Made by a program: the position numbers and the translations under genes. Under the pieces are notes generated by a model, which did not search any database, was not told the DNA's origin, and was given only the letters and a program-made list of their open reading frames with translations. Positions 1 to 6,784 of a DNA stretch of 11,411 bases are shown piece after piece. How positions within the stretch are numbered: position 1 is the stretch's first letter; every line of letters starts with the position of its first letter. Source of the DNA: Candidatus Gastranaerophilales bacterium (GTDB lineage Bacteria; Cyanobacteriota; Vampirovibrionia; Gastranaerophilales; Gastranaerophilaceae); assembly GCA_900769645.1 (NCBI GenBank), contig CAAGHI010000088.1, positions 1-11,411 of the forward strand, given 5' to 3'.

Positions 1-6
1 CAAAAA

Positions 7-22
7 TGTTTCACGTGGAACA
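7..22. promoter_or_regulatory. parS-like ParB binding site in left repeat
   Basis: The sequence TGTTTCACGTGGAACA is the exact reverse complement of TGTTCCACGTGAAACA, which fits the bacterial chromosomal parS consensus TGTTNCACGTGAAACA. It lies 54 bp before the -33 element of the left promoter. No ParB is encoded here, so any binding would be by the host protein. Binding is inferred from sequence only. Confidence 0.8.
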
Positions 23-76
23 AATAAGTGTTAACAACAGTTAATTTTATTCTTTAAGACTTTTTAACTAAAATAA

Positions 77-109
77 TTTGGTGGTTTCGCAAAATCGTTG
101 TATCTTTGC
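77..109 (+). promoter_or_regulatory. Bacteroidota-type promoter, left repeat, rightward
   Basis: TTTG at 77-80 is followed after 20 nt by TATCTTTGC at 101-109, matching the primary sigma factor promoter of Bacteroidota (-33 TTTG, -7 TAnnTTTG). It precedes a leader of about 47 nt and the first gene at 157. It is duplicated in the right repeat and closely resembles the promoter at 4912-4944, including the flanking ATTTGGTG and the internal TTTC and AAAAT. Confidence 0.88.
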
Positions 110-156
110 ACCGTGTTTAAGAAACAAATAAGTTTAACAATTTAAATTAGGTAATT

Positions 157-324
157 ATGAACGAAAATTTTAATGAGACCGTTTTTAACTGTATTACAAG
201 TGTTAACGCCCTTATGACTAGCAACGAGGTTGCAAAAGACGATAAGGCGGTTATTAAGTTGAACCGCTTTAAGAAGTGGTTGAATGAGTTTGCAGCAGCA
301 AACGGTATGAATGAAGTTAAGTAA
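157..324 (+). CDS. Small hypothetical protein (55 aa), first gene of the rightward unit
   Basis: This 55-residue frame starts with ATG shortly downstream of the left-repeat promoter and ends in TAA. It is mostly predicted helical. The C-terminal half is basic and amphipathic around KLNRFKKWLNEF (residues 34-45), which could suit nucleic-acid or protein binding. I do not recognise a family. In phi29 the genes at the start of the equivalent replication operon encode DNA-binding proteins (p6, p5), so a small early DNA-binding or regulatory role is possible, but that rests on position alone. No Shine-Dalgarno motif precedes the start; the leader is A/T-rich. Confidence 0.7.
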   Translation: MNENFNETVFNCITSVNALMTSNEVAKDDKAVIKLNRFKKWLNEFAAANGMNEVK

Positions 325-375
325 TAACAGGCGTTCACAGGTAACAGAAAGTTTAATGTTTTAAAGTTTAAAGTT

Positions 376-741
376 ATGCCAAAAGGTTTTAGTTTTGCTA
401 GTACTTTTAATAAGACTAGTTTCGGTATTGATACTACAGATTTTCCATTTGTGAAGTTGACCGACATTTTTAACGATAATAAAGACGGTGGCGGTGATGT
501 GGTACACCCTATTAATGGTATGTACGTTCACAAATCACAGTTGGGTGATTCACCCGTTATCATTGACGCAGAAAATAAGCGTCTTGTTAATTTGCCACAG
601 TTCACAGGTGACACGGTGCGAGAAATTTTAGCGAATCCCGATGCTGTAGACGCTATCAAAGCGAACAAAGTTGGTTACACGATTTATGAATATGAATCGC
701 ATGCCAAGAAGTGTTACGGTATTACCTTTGTAGATAAGTAG
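376..741 (+). CDS. Putative single-stranded DNA-binding protein (SSB-like, 121 aa)
   Basis: The 121-aa product is rich in beta-branched and aromatic residues, as in a compact beta-barrel. It contains HPINGMYVHKSQLGDSPVII (44-63), then VNLPQFTGDT (71-80), and ends with YTIYEYESHAKKCYGITFVD (101-120). This layout recalls small proteins found beside replication genes in several podovirus groups. Length and place, before terminal protein and polymerase, match phi29 p5 (about 124 aa), which coats the displaced strand during protein-primed replication. I infer SSB from position, size and general character; no diagnostic motif proves it. A hairpin just downstream (769-805) may let this gene and the 55-aa gene be made in excess over the terminal protein and polymerase, as an SSB would need. 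The start at 376 follows an AAAGTT leader shared with the gene at 834. Confidence 0.5.
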   Translation: MPKGFSFASTFNKTSFGIDTTDFPFVKLTDIFNDNKDGGGDVVHPINGMYVHKSQLGDSPVIIDAENKRLVNLPQFTGDTVREILANPDAVDAIKANKVGYTIYEYESHAKKCYGITFVDK

Positions 742-768
742 TTTTGTAGGTAAAAGGTGGATAACGTT

Positions 769-810
769 ACAGGGGTAAACAGTACTTAGTTATTGTTACC
801 CCTGTTTTTG
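769..810 (+). terminator. Intrinsic terminator or attenuator after the SSB-like gene
   Basis: ACAGGGGTAA (769-778) and TTACCCCTGT (796-805) form a perfect 10-bp stem with a 17-nt loop, followed by a T-rich run. No Bacteroidota promoter lies between it and the terminal protein gene at 834, so partial read-through is needed for terminal protein and polymerase expression. It probably sets a high SSB to polymerase ratio. Confidence 0.75.
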
Positions 811-833
811 TTTCATTTAAAATTAGTAAAGTT

Positions 834-1505
834 ATGGCAAAATTGAACCCTATAGGTTTTTCTAAAAGGACATTTGCAGCAACGGGCAAAATACACGTTG
901 ATATGCAAATTTTAAACGCTATTGAATCACGTGGATATTTGCGTAGAGAAATCGCCCGTGTGTTTCAACAGGCAAACAGACGCATTCAAAACGTTGAAAA
1001 TTCGGGAATCATTTCGCCCGCAGTTGTTGCATTAAACAAAGGTGACATAAAAGGATTTACAAAATTTTCAATGAAACATGATTGGAACGATTTAAAGATT
1101 GAGTACGCCAAAGCGGTTTCTTTCTTGCAACAACCAACATCAACTGCAAGTGGTACACGTGAATATGCAAACCATTTAAAAAACTCTTATGATTTGAACG
1201 ATAAAGAGTTTAAATTGATGCAAGATAAATTGATAGGTAAAATCGCAAGCGTTTCAGATACCCGTTTCTTAGAAAACTATTTGATGCAGTACAAAGATTT
1301 CACGGGTGAACTTGAACAGGAATCACGGGACGTATCAGACCAAATCGAAGATGACGCAATTAAAATTGAAAACGCCTTAGATGACGCAATGGAACAAATT
1401 TCAAGTTCGCCAACATCAGAAGCGTTTGTAAATGGTGTTGACCATTTTAATGATGATGCACCGTTGAAAAAGATTCTATCAGAATTTGAAAAATTCGGTT
1501 TATAA
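834..1505 (+). CDS. Probable terminal protein priming DNA replication (223 aa)
   Basis: The product is a 223-aa, largely helical, charged protein. Its gene sits directly before the family B polymerase and overlaps it by one base (TAATG at 1503-1507), implying coupled translation. In phi29-type phages the gene before the polymerase encodes the terminal protein (p3, 266 aa). That protein forms a heterodimer with the polymerase, offers a hydroxyl for the first dAMP and stays covalently on the 5' end. Here the N-terminal half is basic (RREIARVFQQANRR, residues 37-50), as expected for DNA contact. The C-terminal half is acidic and holds a serine cluster SSSPTS (190-195). phi29 uses Ser232 in a loop near its C-terminus, so a serine of this cluster is the best priming candidate. 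The short hydrophobic ending EFEKFGL also resembles phi29 p3. Assignment rests on context and architecture; terminal proteins diverge too fast for reliable motifs. Confidence 0.7.
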   Translation: MAKLNPIGFSKRTFAATGKIHVDMQILNAIESRGYLRREIARVFQQANRRIQNVENSGIISPAVVALNKGDIKGFTKFSMKHDWNDLKIEYAKAVSFLQQPTSTASGTREYANHLKNSYDLNDKEFKLMQDKLIGKIASVSDTRFLENYLMQYKDFTGELEQESRDVSDQIEDDAIKIENALDDAMEQISSSPTSEAFVNGVDHFNDDAPLKKILSEFEKFGL

Positions 1506-3715
1506 TGAAAAAGATTCCCTTTGAACTACATAACGAAATTTACACCCCGAAAGATATTGCAAAAGTTCTTTCTTTGGCGGTGAACGAAAAGAATTTTACA
1601 GGCAATAATAAGGGCGAAAAGTTCTTAAACGTGCCTGTATCTTTCGATATTGAAACAACGTCTTTTTACAGGGACGTAAACGGGGAAACATACAGTTATG
1701 AACGTTATATAAAATTAGGTGGAAAAGAAACCAAAATGGAAAAGTGTTCTTTAATGTATGTTTGGCAATTTGGAATCAATGGTTTCTGCATAATGGGGCG
1801 CACGTGGGACGAATTTTTGAAAATGCTTGATGATATTTGCACCCTGTTAGAACTTTGCCCAAAGAAACGTATTATTATATACGTTCACAATTTGGCGTAC
1901 GAGTTCCAATTTTTTCGAGAACTGTTGAAATGGGAAAAGGTTTTTTCAATAGACCTACGCAAGCCAATTTACGGAATAACAAAAAGCGGTTTAGAGTTCC
2001 GTTGCAGTTATTTATTGTCGGGTTATTCGTTGGCGAAATTGGGCGAACAACTTCACACATACAAATGTACAAAGTTAGTGGGTGATTTAGATTATAGCCT
2101 GTTGCGTCACAGTTTAACCCCGTTGACCCCGAAAGAAGTTGGTTACTGTTTGAATGATATAAAAGTGGTAATGTGCTATATACAGGAATTAATCGAGCAG
2201 TACAAAGGAATAACACGTTTACCGATTACAAAAACGGGTTTTGTGCGCAAATATTGCCGTTCTGTATGTTTCAAGACAACAGATCCCGAAACAGGAAAAA
2301 CCGTACCAAACTTTAAGTATTTGGATAAAATTCATAACTTAAACATAACGGGTATTGAAGAATTTGAAATGTTACAAAGGGCGTTTTCGGGAGGTTTCAC
2401 GCACGCAAATGCAAAGTACACGGACGAAGTAATAACGGACGTTGATTCGTACGATTTTACTAGCAGTTACCCGTATGTTATGGTATCCGAGAAGTTCCCA
2501 ATGAGTACGGGCGTAGTAGTTCCTGTTAAGTCAATGAAACAGTTTGAATTTATGATTTCAAAATACTGTTGCGTGTTTGACGTTGAAATTACTAACATTT
2601 TCGCCAAATCAGAAAACGAAAACCCAATTTCTGTTAGTAAGTGTTTCGTAAAAGAAAACGTTTCAGAAAATAACGGGCGTTTGGTTTGTGCAAAGAAAAT
2701 TTGTATGACTATTACCGAAATAGATTACAGGGTTTTTTCACAGTTTTACACGTGGGAACAAATAAGAATCGGGCGAATGATTTGTTATCGCAAAGAATAT
2801 TTGCCAACGGAATTTATTAATTCGATTCTGCATTTGTACGAAATGAAAACGAAACTAAAAGGCGTAAAAGGAAAAGAAGTAGAATATTTAAATTCAAAAG
2901 AAATGCTTAATTCCTGTTACGGTATGTGTGTTACAAACCCGTTGCGTGATGAAATTTTGTGTGATGGTGAATCGTGGGACGTGGAACACCTTACAGGCGA
3001 AAAACAGTTGGAAATGTTGAACAAATACAACGATAGTAAAAATCGTTTCTTGTTTTACCCGTGGGGTATTTATGTTACCGCCTACGCGCGAAGAAATTTA
3101 TTCACGGGTATTTCTGAATGTGGTGACGATTACATTTATAGTGATACCGATTCTGTTAAAATAATGAATGGTGACGAACACAAAGTATATTTCAAAGCGT
3201 ACAACGATTTAGCACAACAAAAACTACGTGCAGCCTGTAGATTCCACAAAATACCGTTTGAAAAGGTTGAACCCGTAACAATTAAGGGAATAGCAAAACC
3301 TTTGGGCGTTTGGGATTACGAGGGACGCTACACACGCTTTAAAACTTTGGGCGCAAAACGTTATATGGTACAAGAAGAAAACGCCCTAACAGTTGACGGG
3401 AAAAGTTACGATTTCAGTTTGACGGTATCGGGCGTTAACAAAAAATCTGCTATCCCGTATATGTTGGAAACATACGGGGAAAACGGAATCTTTGACGCTT
3501 TCACGAACTATTTAGATATACCGCCAGCGGCAACAGGTAAAAACATACATACGTATGTAGATTACGAGCAGACGGGAACGATAAAAGACTATTTAGGCAC
3601 GGTTTCAAGTTACGACACGAAAACGGGCGTACACTTAGAACCAACAGGGTACACTTTAAGTCTTTCAGTTCTTTATATAAATTATTTAATGGGTATCAGA
3701 TTAAAGAAAGAATAA
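1505..3715 (+). CDS. Protein-primed family B DNA polymerase (736 aa)
   Basis: This enzyme replicates the linear genome from the terminal protein by strand displacement, with 3'-5' proofreading. All expected motifs are visible: Exo I FDIET (Asp48, Glu50), Exo II HNLAYEFQFF (128-137), Exo III YCLND (Tyr214, Asp218), polymerase motif A DFTSSYP (317-323), motif B KEMLNSCYG (465-473), motif C YSDTDS (545-550, Asp547 and Asp549) and the KxY motif KRY (618-620). The polymerase and exonuclease sites therefore look intact. At 736 aa it is clearly longer than phi29 p2 (about 572 aa), with extra length before Exo I, between Exo III and motif A, and in the C-terminal thumb. The region between motifs A and B (about 330-430) is where TPR1, which contacts the terminal protein, is expected. 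TPR2 would lie between motifs B and C. It starts inside the terminal protein stop codon and is followed after one base by the packaging ATPase. Confidence 0.97.
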   Translation: MKKIPFELHNEIYTPKDIAKVLSLAVNEKNFTGNNKGEKFLNVPVSFDIETTSFYRDVNGETYSYERYIKLGGKETKMEKCSLMYVWQFGINGFCIMGRTWDEFLKMLDDICTLLELCPKKRIIIYVHNLAYEFQFFRELLKWEKVFSIDLRKPIYGITKSGLEFRCSYLLSGYSLAKLGEQLHTYKCTKLVGDLDYSLLRHSLTPLTPKEVGYCLNDIKVVMCYIQELIEQYKGITRLPITKTGFVRKYCRSVCFKTTDPETGKTVPNFKYLDKIHNLNITGIEEFEMLQRAFSGGFTHANAKYTDEVITDVDSYDFTSSYPYVMVSEKFPMSTGVVVPVKSMKQFEFMISKYCCVFDVEITNIFAKSENENPISVSKCFVKENVSENNGRLVCAKKICMTITEIDYRVFSQFYTWEQIRIGRMICYRKEYLPTEFINSILHLYEMKTKLKGVKGKEVEYLNSKEMLNSCYGMCVTNPLRDEILCDGESWDVEHLTGEKQLEMLNKYNDSKNRFLFYPWGIYVTAYARRNLFTGISECGDDYIYSDTDSVKIMNGDEHKVYFKAYNDLAQQKLRAACRFHKIPFEKVEPVTIKGIAKPLGVWDYEGRYTRFKTLGAKRYMVQEENALTVDGKSYDFSLTVSGVNKKSAIPYMLETYGENGIFDAFTNYLDIPPAATGKNIHTYVDYEQTGTIKDYLGTVSSYDTKTGVHLEPTGYTLSLSVLYINYLMGIRLKKE

Positions 3716-3716
3716 T

Positions 3717-4856
3717 ATGAAACAGAAGAAAGAAAAAGTAGAAACGCCAAAGTTTTACAGTCTTTCACGAATTTTGGCAAAGAATGCCGATTATAACGTA
3801 ATATTCGGTGAACGTTCCAACGGTAAAACATACGCCACGTTGTTGTATGGAATCAAAGAATATTTGAAGACGGGTAAACAAATGGCGTATATTAGACGTT
3901 GGCGTGAAGATTTAAGGGGCAAACGTGCCGAAAGTTTATTTTCAAATCACGTTGCAAACGGTTTGATTCAAGAATTAACAAACGGCAAGTTTAACGAAGT
4001 GTTTTATATATCGGGTAAATGGTTTCTTTCGTCTTATGACCCCGAAACCAAAAAACGTGTACCCGACAACGTGCCGTTTTGTTTCGGGTTTTGTCTTTCA
4101 GAACAGGAACACGAAAAAAGTAGTAGTTACCCGAATATAACCACGATTGTATTTGATGAATTCTTGACAAGACGTTATTATTTGCCCGATGAATTTATGT
4201 TATATATGAACCTGTTAAGCACGATTATTCGACAAAGAAATGATGTTAAAGTTTTTATGTTGGGTAACACGGTAAATCAGTTTTGCCCGTATTTTACCGA
4301 AATGGGATTGAAACAAGTGCGAGTAATGGAACAGGGAACAATAGATATTTATAAATTCGGTGAACACGGGGCAACGGTTGCAGTAGAATATTGCAGCACG
4401 ATTGTTAAACAGAAAGCCAGTAACAAATATTTCTGTTTCGACAATCAAAATTTGCAGATGATTACGGGCGGTAAATGGGAACTTGCAGTTTATCCGCATT
4501 TGCCTGTTAAATATCGCCCGAATGATGTGTTATTTGTCTTCTATATTCAGTTTAATGAAATGACCTTACAGGGCAACGTTATACAGGTAGAAGACGAAGA
4601 AACAGGGGTTAACAACTTTGTTTATATCCATAACAAAACAACCCCGATAAAAGACACAGACAACAGTTTAATTTATTCGCTGCAAATGAACGGCAAACCG
4701 AATTATAAACGCAAGTTGTTGAGTACTGCAAGTTATCTGGAATCACAGATAACAAAGTATTTCGCCACCGATAAGGTATTTTATCAAAATAACGAAATTG
4801 GGGAAATTGTAAGAAATTATTTAATGGCAAGTGCTAGAAGTAACATTATTACTTAA
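3717..4856 (+). CDS. DNA packaging ATPase, phi29 gp16-like (379 aa)
   Basis: This is the motor ATPase that pumps the genome into the prohead through the portal. The N-terminal ATPase domain shows a Walker A loop GERSNGKT (31-38) and a Walker B strand TIVFDEF (143-149) with Asp147 and catalytic Glu148. A conserved polar segment MLGNTVN follows (181-187), where phi29-type packaging ATPases carry their coupling motif. An RRWREDLRGKR segment (60-70) is strongly basic and may contact DNA or act in trans. The C-terminal 150 residues are beta-rich and match the expected place of the nuclease-like RNase H-fold domain. Length is close to phi29 gp16 (332 aa). The gene begins one base after the polymerase stop and ends before the terminator at 4865, so it is in the replication unit rather than with the structural genes. 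I see no obvious gene for a phi29-style packaging RNA. Confidence 0.9.
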   Translation: MKQKKEKVETPKFYSLSRILAKNADYNVIFGERSNGKTYATLLYGIKEYLKTGKQMAYIRRWREDLRGKRAESLFSNHVANGLIQELTNGKFNEVFYISGKWFLSSYDPETKKRVPDNVPFCFGFCLSEQEHEKSSSYPNITTIVFDEFLTRRYYLPDEFMLYMNLLSTIIRQRNDVKVFMLGNTVNQFCPYFTEMGLKQVRVMEQGTIDIYKFGEHGATVAVEYCSTIVKQKASNKYFCFDNQNLQMITGGKWELAVYPHLPVKYRPNDVLFVFYIQFNEMTLQGNVIQVEDEETGVNNFVYIHNKTTPIKDTDNSLIYSLQMNGKPNYKRKLLSTASYLESQITKYFATDKVFYQNNEIGEIVRNYLMASARSNIIT

Positions 4857-4864
4857 AATCTGTT

Positions 4865-4914
4865 AAACGGGGATAAAAAGTGTTTCATGTGAAGCATTTT
4901 CCCCCGTTTTATTT
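4865..4914 (+). terminator. Terminator closing the first rightward unit
   Basis: AAACGGGG (4865-4872) pairs with CCCCGTTT (4902-4909). Inside, AAAA pairs with TTTT, and TGTTTC (4881-4886) pairs with GAAGCA (4891-4896) around the loop ATGT, with small bulges. A T-rich tract (4907-4914) follows and runs into the -33 element of the next promoter. The inner stem is also parS-like. Confidence 0.85.
4881..4896. promoter_or_regulatory. Degenerate parS-like site between transcription units
   Basis: TGTTTCATGTGAAGCA differs from the consensus TGTTNCACGTGAAACA at two positions (8 and 14). It forms the upper part of the terminator hairpin and ends 15 bp before the -33 element of the late promoter. The match could be a by-product of hairpin symmetry, so ParB binding is uncertain. 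Confidence 0.35.
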
Positions 4915-4944
4915 GGTGTTTTCAGAAAATAATACTATCTTTGC
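4912..4944 (+). promoter_or_regulatory. Bacteroidota-type promoter for the structural gene unit
   Basis: TTTG (4912-4915), a 20-nt spacer and TATCTTTGC (4936-4944) repeat the layout of the repeat-borne promoters. Over the 35 bases from 4911 to 4945 it agrees with 76-110 at about 28 positions, including spacer bases outside the core elements. It lies 31 nt before the holin-like gene and probably drives holin, portal, collar, capsid and, through read-through, tail genes. Confidence 0.88.
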
Positions 4945-4975
4945 AACGTAAAATAACAAAGTTAAAATTTACTAT

Positions 4976-5170
4976 ATGGATTTAAACGGAATCGTATCTT
5001 TAATTAGTAACGTTGGTTTTCCTGTTTCGGTTTGTATCGCCCTTTTCTTCTATATGGAGAAACAGAACGAACGCCACCAAAACGAAACCGACAAGTTAAA
5101 CGAAACAGTACAAAGTAACACGAAAGTGTTAACAGAACTTTGTACGTTAATTAAAACGCTTATCAAGTAA
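4976..5170 (+). CDS. Small membrane protein, probable holin (BhlA/YvrJ-like, 64 aa)
   Basis: The 64-aa product has one N-terminal membrane segment (about residues 6-26, ending FFYMEK). A hydrophilic, heptad-like tail follows, rich in Glu, Asn, Gln and Lys (27-64). The opening MDLNGIVSLISNVGFPVSV closely resembles the YvrJ/BhlA group of small phage and bacteriocin-associated membrane proteins, some of which act as holins. A holin would release the endolysin at 10308-10733, which has no signal peptide. It is the first gene after the 4912-4944 promoter and its TAA overlaps the portal ATG (TAATG, 5168-5172), suggesting translational coupling. The family likeness is recalled from sequence appearance and lysis activity is not proven; a structural or membrane-entry role is an alternative. 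Confidence 0.65.
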   Translation: MDLNGIVSLISNVGFPVSVCIALFFYMEKQNERHQNETDKLNETVQSNTKVLTELCTLIKTLIK

Positions 5171-6207
5171 TGAAGAAAGAAAATTTATATAACCTGTATC
5201 AAACAGAAGTTAAAAACAAAGATTCTGCATTAAATACTTTTATGCAACGTGTTCTTTGCATGACTTCAAAAATGTTTGAATATACAGGAACGCCCGAAAC
5301 AATGCCACCTGTAGAACTTGAAAAGATTCTGCAAACTAGCGGTAATGTTGGAATCGCCAAAGTTAACGGTGATTTGTACGCCTTACAGGGTTCACGTGGT
5401 GGCGAATGTGATGCGTATTATTGGGGCAAAGATTTCGTTGTCGCAAACCCGTGGTTAAAGTTGGATAAAACTTTCAAAATCGGTGATAATATTGTAGTTA
5501 TCAACAACACACCGTTTGCAGATTCAATTTTGCCAATTATCGGAAAATACGGCGTACTTTACACCGATGCAGTTATAACGTTGAATATGACTAGCATTTT
5601 AACTAGAATAACAATGCTTATTTCTGCTAGTGATGATAAGACCAAACAAAGTGCAGAATCGTTTCTGCAAAAGATTCTGGACGGTGATTTCTCGGTTGTT
5701 GGTGAAAATGCGTTTTTCAAAGGTGTAAATATGCAAACACCGCCAACGCAAAGTAACCAACAGATAACGCAAATGATTGAACTTTTGCAGTACTACAAAG
5801 CGTCACTGTTTAACGATTTGGGTTTGAACGCAAATTATAATATGAAACGTGAACGTTTGAACACGCAAGAAGTTTCGATGAATATAGACGCTTTAATGCC
5901 GTTTGTTGATTCAATGTTAAATGAACGTGTTGAGGGCGTTAAACGTGTTAACGAAATGTTTGGTACGGAAATAGCCGTAACGTTGGGTTCAAGTTGGAAA
6001 ATTGAGCACGAAAACTATTTATCGTTACTCAAAGCCACAGAAGACAGGCACGAACACACCGACACAGAAGACGTTGACCCCGTAAACGAAAACGAAACAG
6101 AAGAAACGCAAGAAACAGAAGAAACGGAAACAGAAACAGAAGAAACGCAAGAAACAGAAGAAACAGAAACGGAAACAGAAGAAAAAGAAAACAAAGATGA
6201 AAATTAA
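5170..6207 (+). CDS. Portal (upper collar/connector) protein, phi29 gp10-like (345 aa)
   Basis: This forms the dodecameric ring at the tail-joining vertex through which DNA enters and leaves. The key signature is LFNDLGLNANYNMKRERLN (213-231) followed by QEVSMN, the helical segment typical of phi29-type connectors. Before it lie the beta-rich wing region (about 60-150) and a central helix region rich in Gln and Leu (195-212). The body of about 290 residues is close to phi29 gp10 (309 aa). An unusual tail of about 54 residues (292-345) consists almost only of Glu, Thr, Asp, Asn and Gln and contains a tandem 13-residue repeat. It overlaps the start of the lower collar gene by 11 bases. The start shares its A with the holin stop codon. 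Confidence 0.9.
   Translation: MKKENLYNLYQTEVKNKDSALNTFMQRVLCMTSKMFEYTGTPETMPPVELEKILQTSGNVGIAKVNGDLYALQGSRGGECDAYYWGKDFVVANPWLKLDKTFKIGDNIVVINNTPFADSILPIIGKYGVLYTDAVITLNMTSILTRITMLISASDDKTKQSAESFLQKILDGDFSVVGENAFFKGVNMQTPPTQSNQQITQMIELLQYYKASLFNDLGLNANYNMKRERLNTQEVSMNIDALMPFVDSMLNERVEGVKRVNEMFGTEIAVTLGSSWKIEHENYLSLLKATEDRHEHTDTEDVDPVNENETEETQETEETETETEETQETEETETETEEKENKDEN
6094..6183 (+). repeat. 39-bp tandem repeat coding the acidic tail of the portal
   Basis: Two full 39-bp units (6094-6132 and 6133-6171) plus a partial third (6172-6183) encode ETEETQETEETET twice and then ETEE. The units differ by a few synonymous A/G changes. The frame is kept because the unit is a multiple of three, so copy number could vary without breaking the gene. 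Confidence 0.85.
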
Positions 6208-6766
6208 TGAACTTTTCACGGGTGAAAATGGTTTGTTTGAAAAAATCTTTAAACCCCTGTTTCCTGTTTTGTACAAATCAATATTTAATGAAGATGACCC
6301 CGTTTTAATTGATATTGATTTTCGTTTCAAATATGGAAACAGAACGCTAGTAAATGCCGTTACGCCCGAAACTGCAAGCGATATTGTTAAAAGCATTATC
6401 ACGGTGAAGTTTGACGAATGGCAAAAACAGATTCAAGTGTTTAATAACGAATATGACCCGTTAAACCCTGTTACTGAAAAGTTGACGGAAACAACAAATA
6501 ACACCGTTGATGAAACAGGCAATAATAACACGGTCGATTCAAGTGTAACATTTAATAATGGAGATTTCGGAAATGACACAAAGCAGCAAAGAGATTCCAC
6601 AGGAAACCGACAAGAAACGGGCACGAAAACAACTGTTAAGAACAGTTTGCCGAATGGTGTTCCTGTTAGTGAAATTGTTCAAAAAGAAATGATTCTTAGA
6701 AGAACAAATTTTAAAACGCAAGTTATTGCAGAACTTGCAAAAGAGTTAACAATAGATATTTATTAA
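6197..6766 (+). CDS. Lower collar (tail connector) protein, phi29 gp11-like (189 aa)
   Basis: This protein probably joins the portal to the tail knob. The central segment has the order seen in phi29-type lower collars: a helix KFDEWQKQIQVFNNEYDPLN (71-90) where those proteins have a helix with tyrosines and asparagines followed by an acidic 'xxPL' turn, then a Thr/Asn-rich linker (about 95-147). The N-terminus FEKIFKPLFPVLYKSIF (14-30) also fits the group's aromatic opening helix, and residues 156-186 form a final amphipathic helix. At 189 aa it is much shorter than phi29 gp11 (293 aa). Position directly after the portal supports the call. The low-complexity linker with few hydrophobic residues is likely flexible. 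A scaffold role cannot be excluded, since no other scaffold candidate is visible. Confidence 0.65.
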   Translation: MKINELFTGENGLFEKIFKPLFPVLYKSIFNEDDPVLIDIDFRFKYGNRTLVNAVTPETASDIVKSIITVKFDEWQKQIQVFNNEYDPLNPVTEKLTETTNNTVDETGNNNTVDSSVTFNNGDFGNDTKQQRDSTGNRQETGTKTTVKNSLPNGVPVSEIVQKEMILRRTNFKTQVIAELAKELTIDIY

Positions 6767-6784
6767 TGCTTAAATTTTATAAAA

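Larger units (their letters stand above)
1..110. repeat. Left inverted terminal repeat (incomplete copy)
   Basis: The first 110 bases are the reverse complement of 11059-11168 with one mismatch (C at 38, where the right copy implies T). Homology stops sharply after the promoter -7 element. The repeat holds a parS-like site (7-22), the palindrome TGTTAACA (29-36) and an inward promoter (77-109). In protein-primed linear phages such repeats are the replication origins. The right copy continues outward for a further 230 bp, so this left copy is probably missing its outermost part through assembly collapse. Confidence 0.95.

Noticed and set aside
723..730. TACCTTTG resembling a -7 promoter element before the terminal protein gene
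   Set aside because: It is coding sequence at the end of the SSB-like gene, with no TTTG 17-23 bases upstream.
1147..1164. CACGTG-containing stretches inside genes (for example near 1157, 2747, 7077 and 9748) as extra parS sites
   Set aside because: Outside the CACGTG core they match the 16-base consensus poorly (about 11 or fewer positions) and lie in coding sequence.
6025..6402. Minus-strand 125-aa open frame rich in Phe and Cys
   Set aside because: It is the antisense of the portal's acidic Glu/Thr repeat and the start of the lower collar gene. Its composition follows from that repeat and no promoter supports it.
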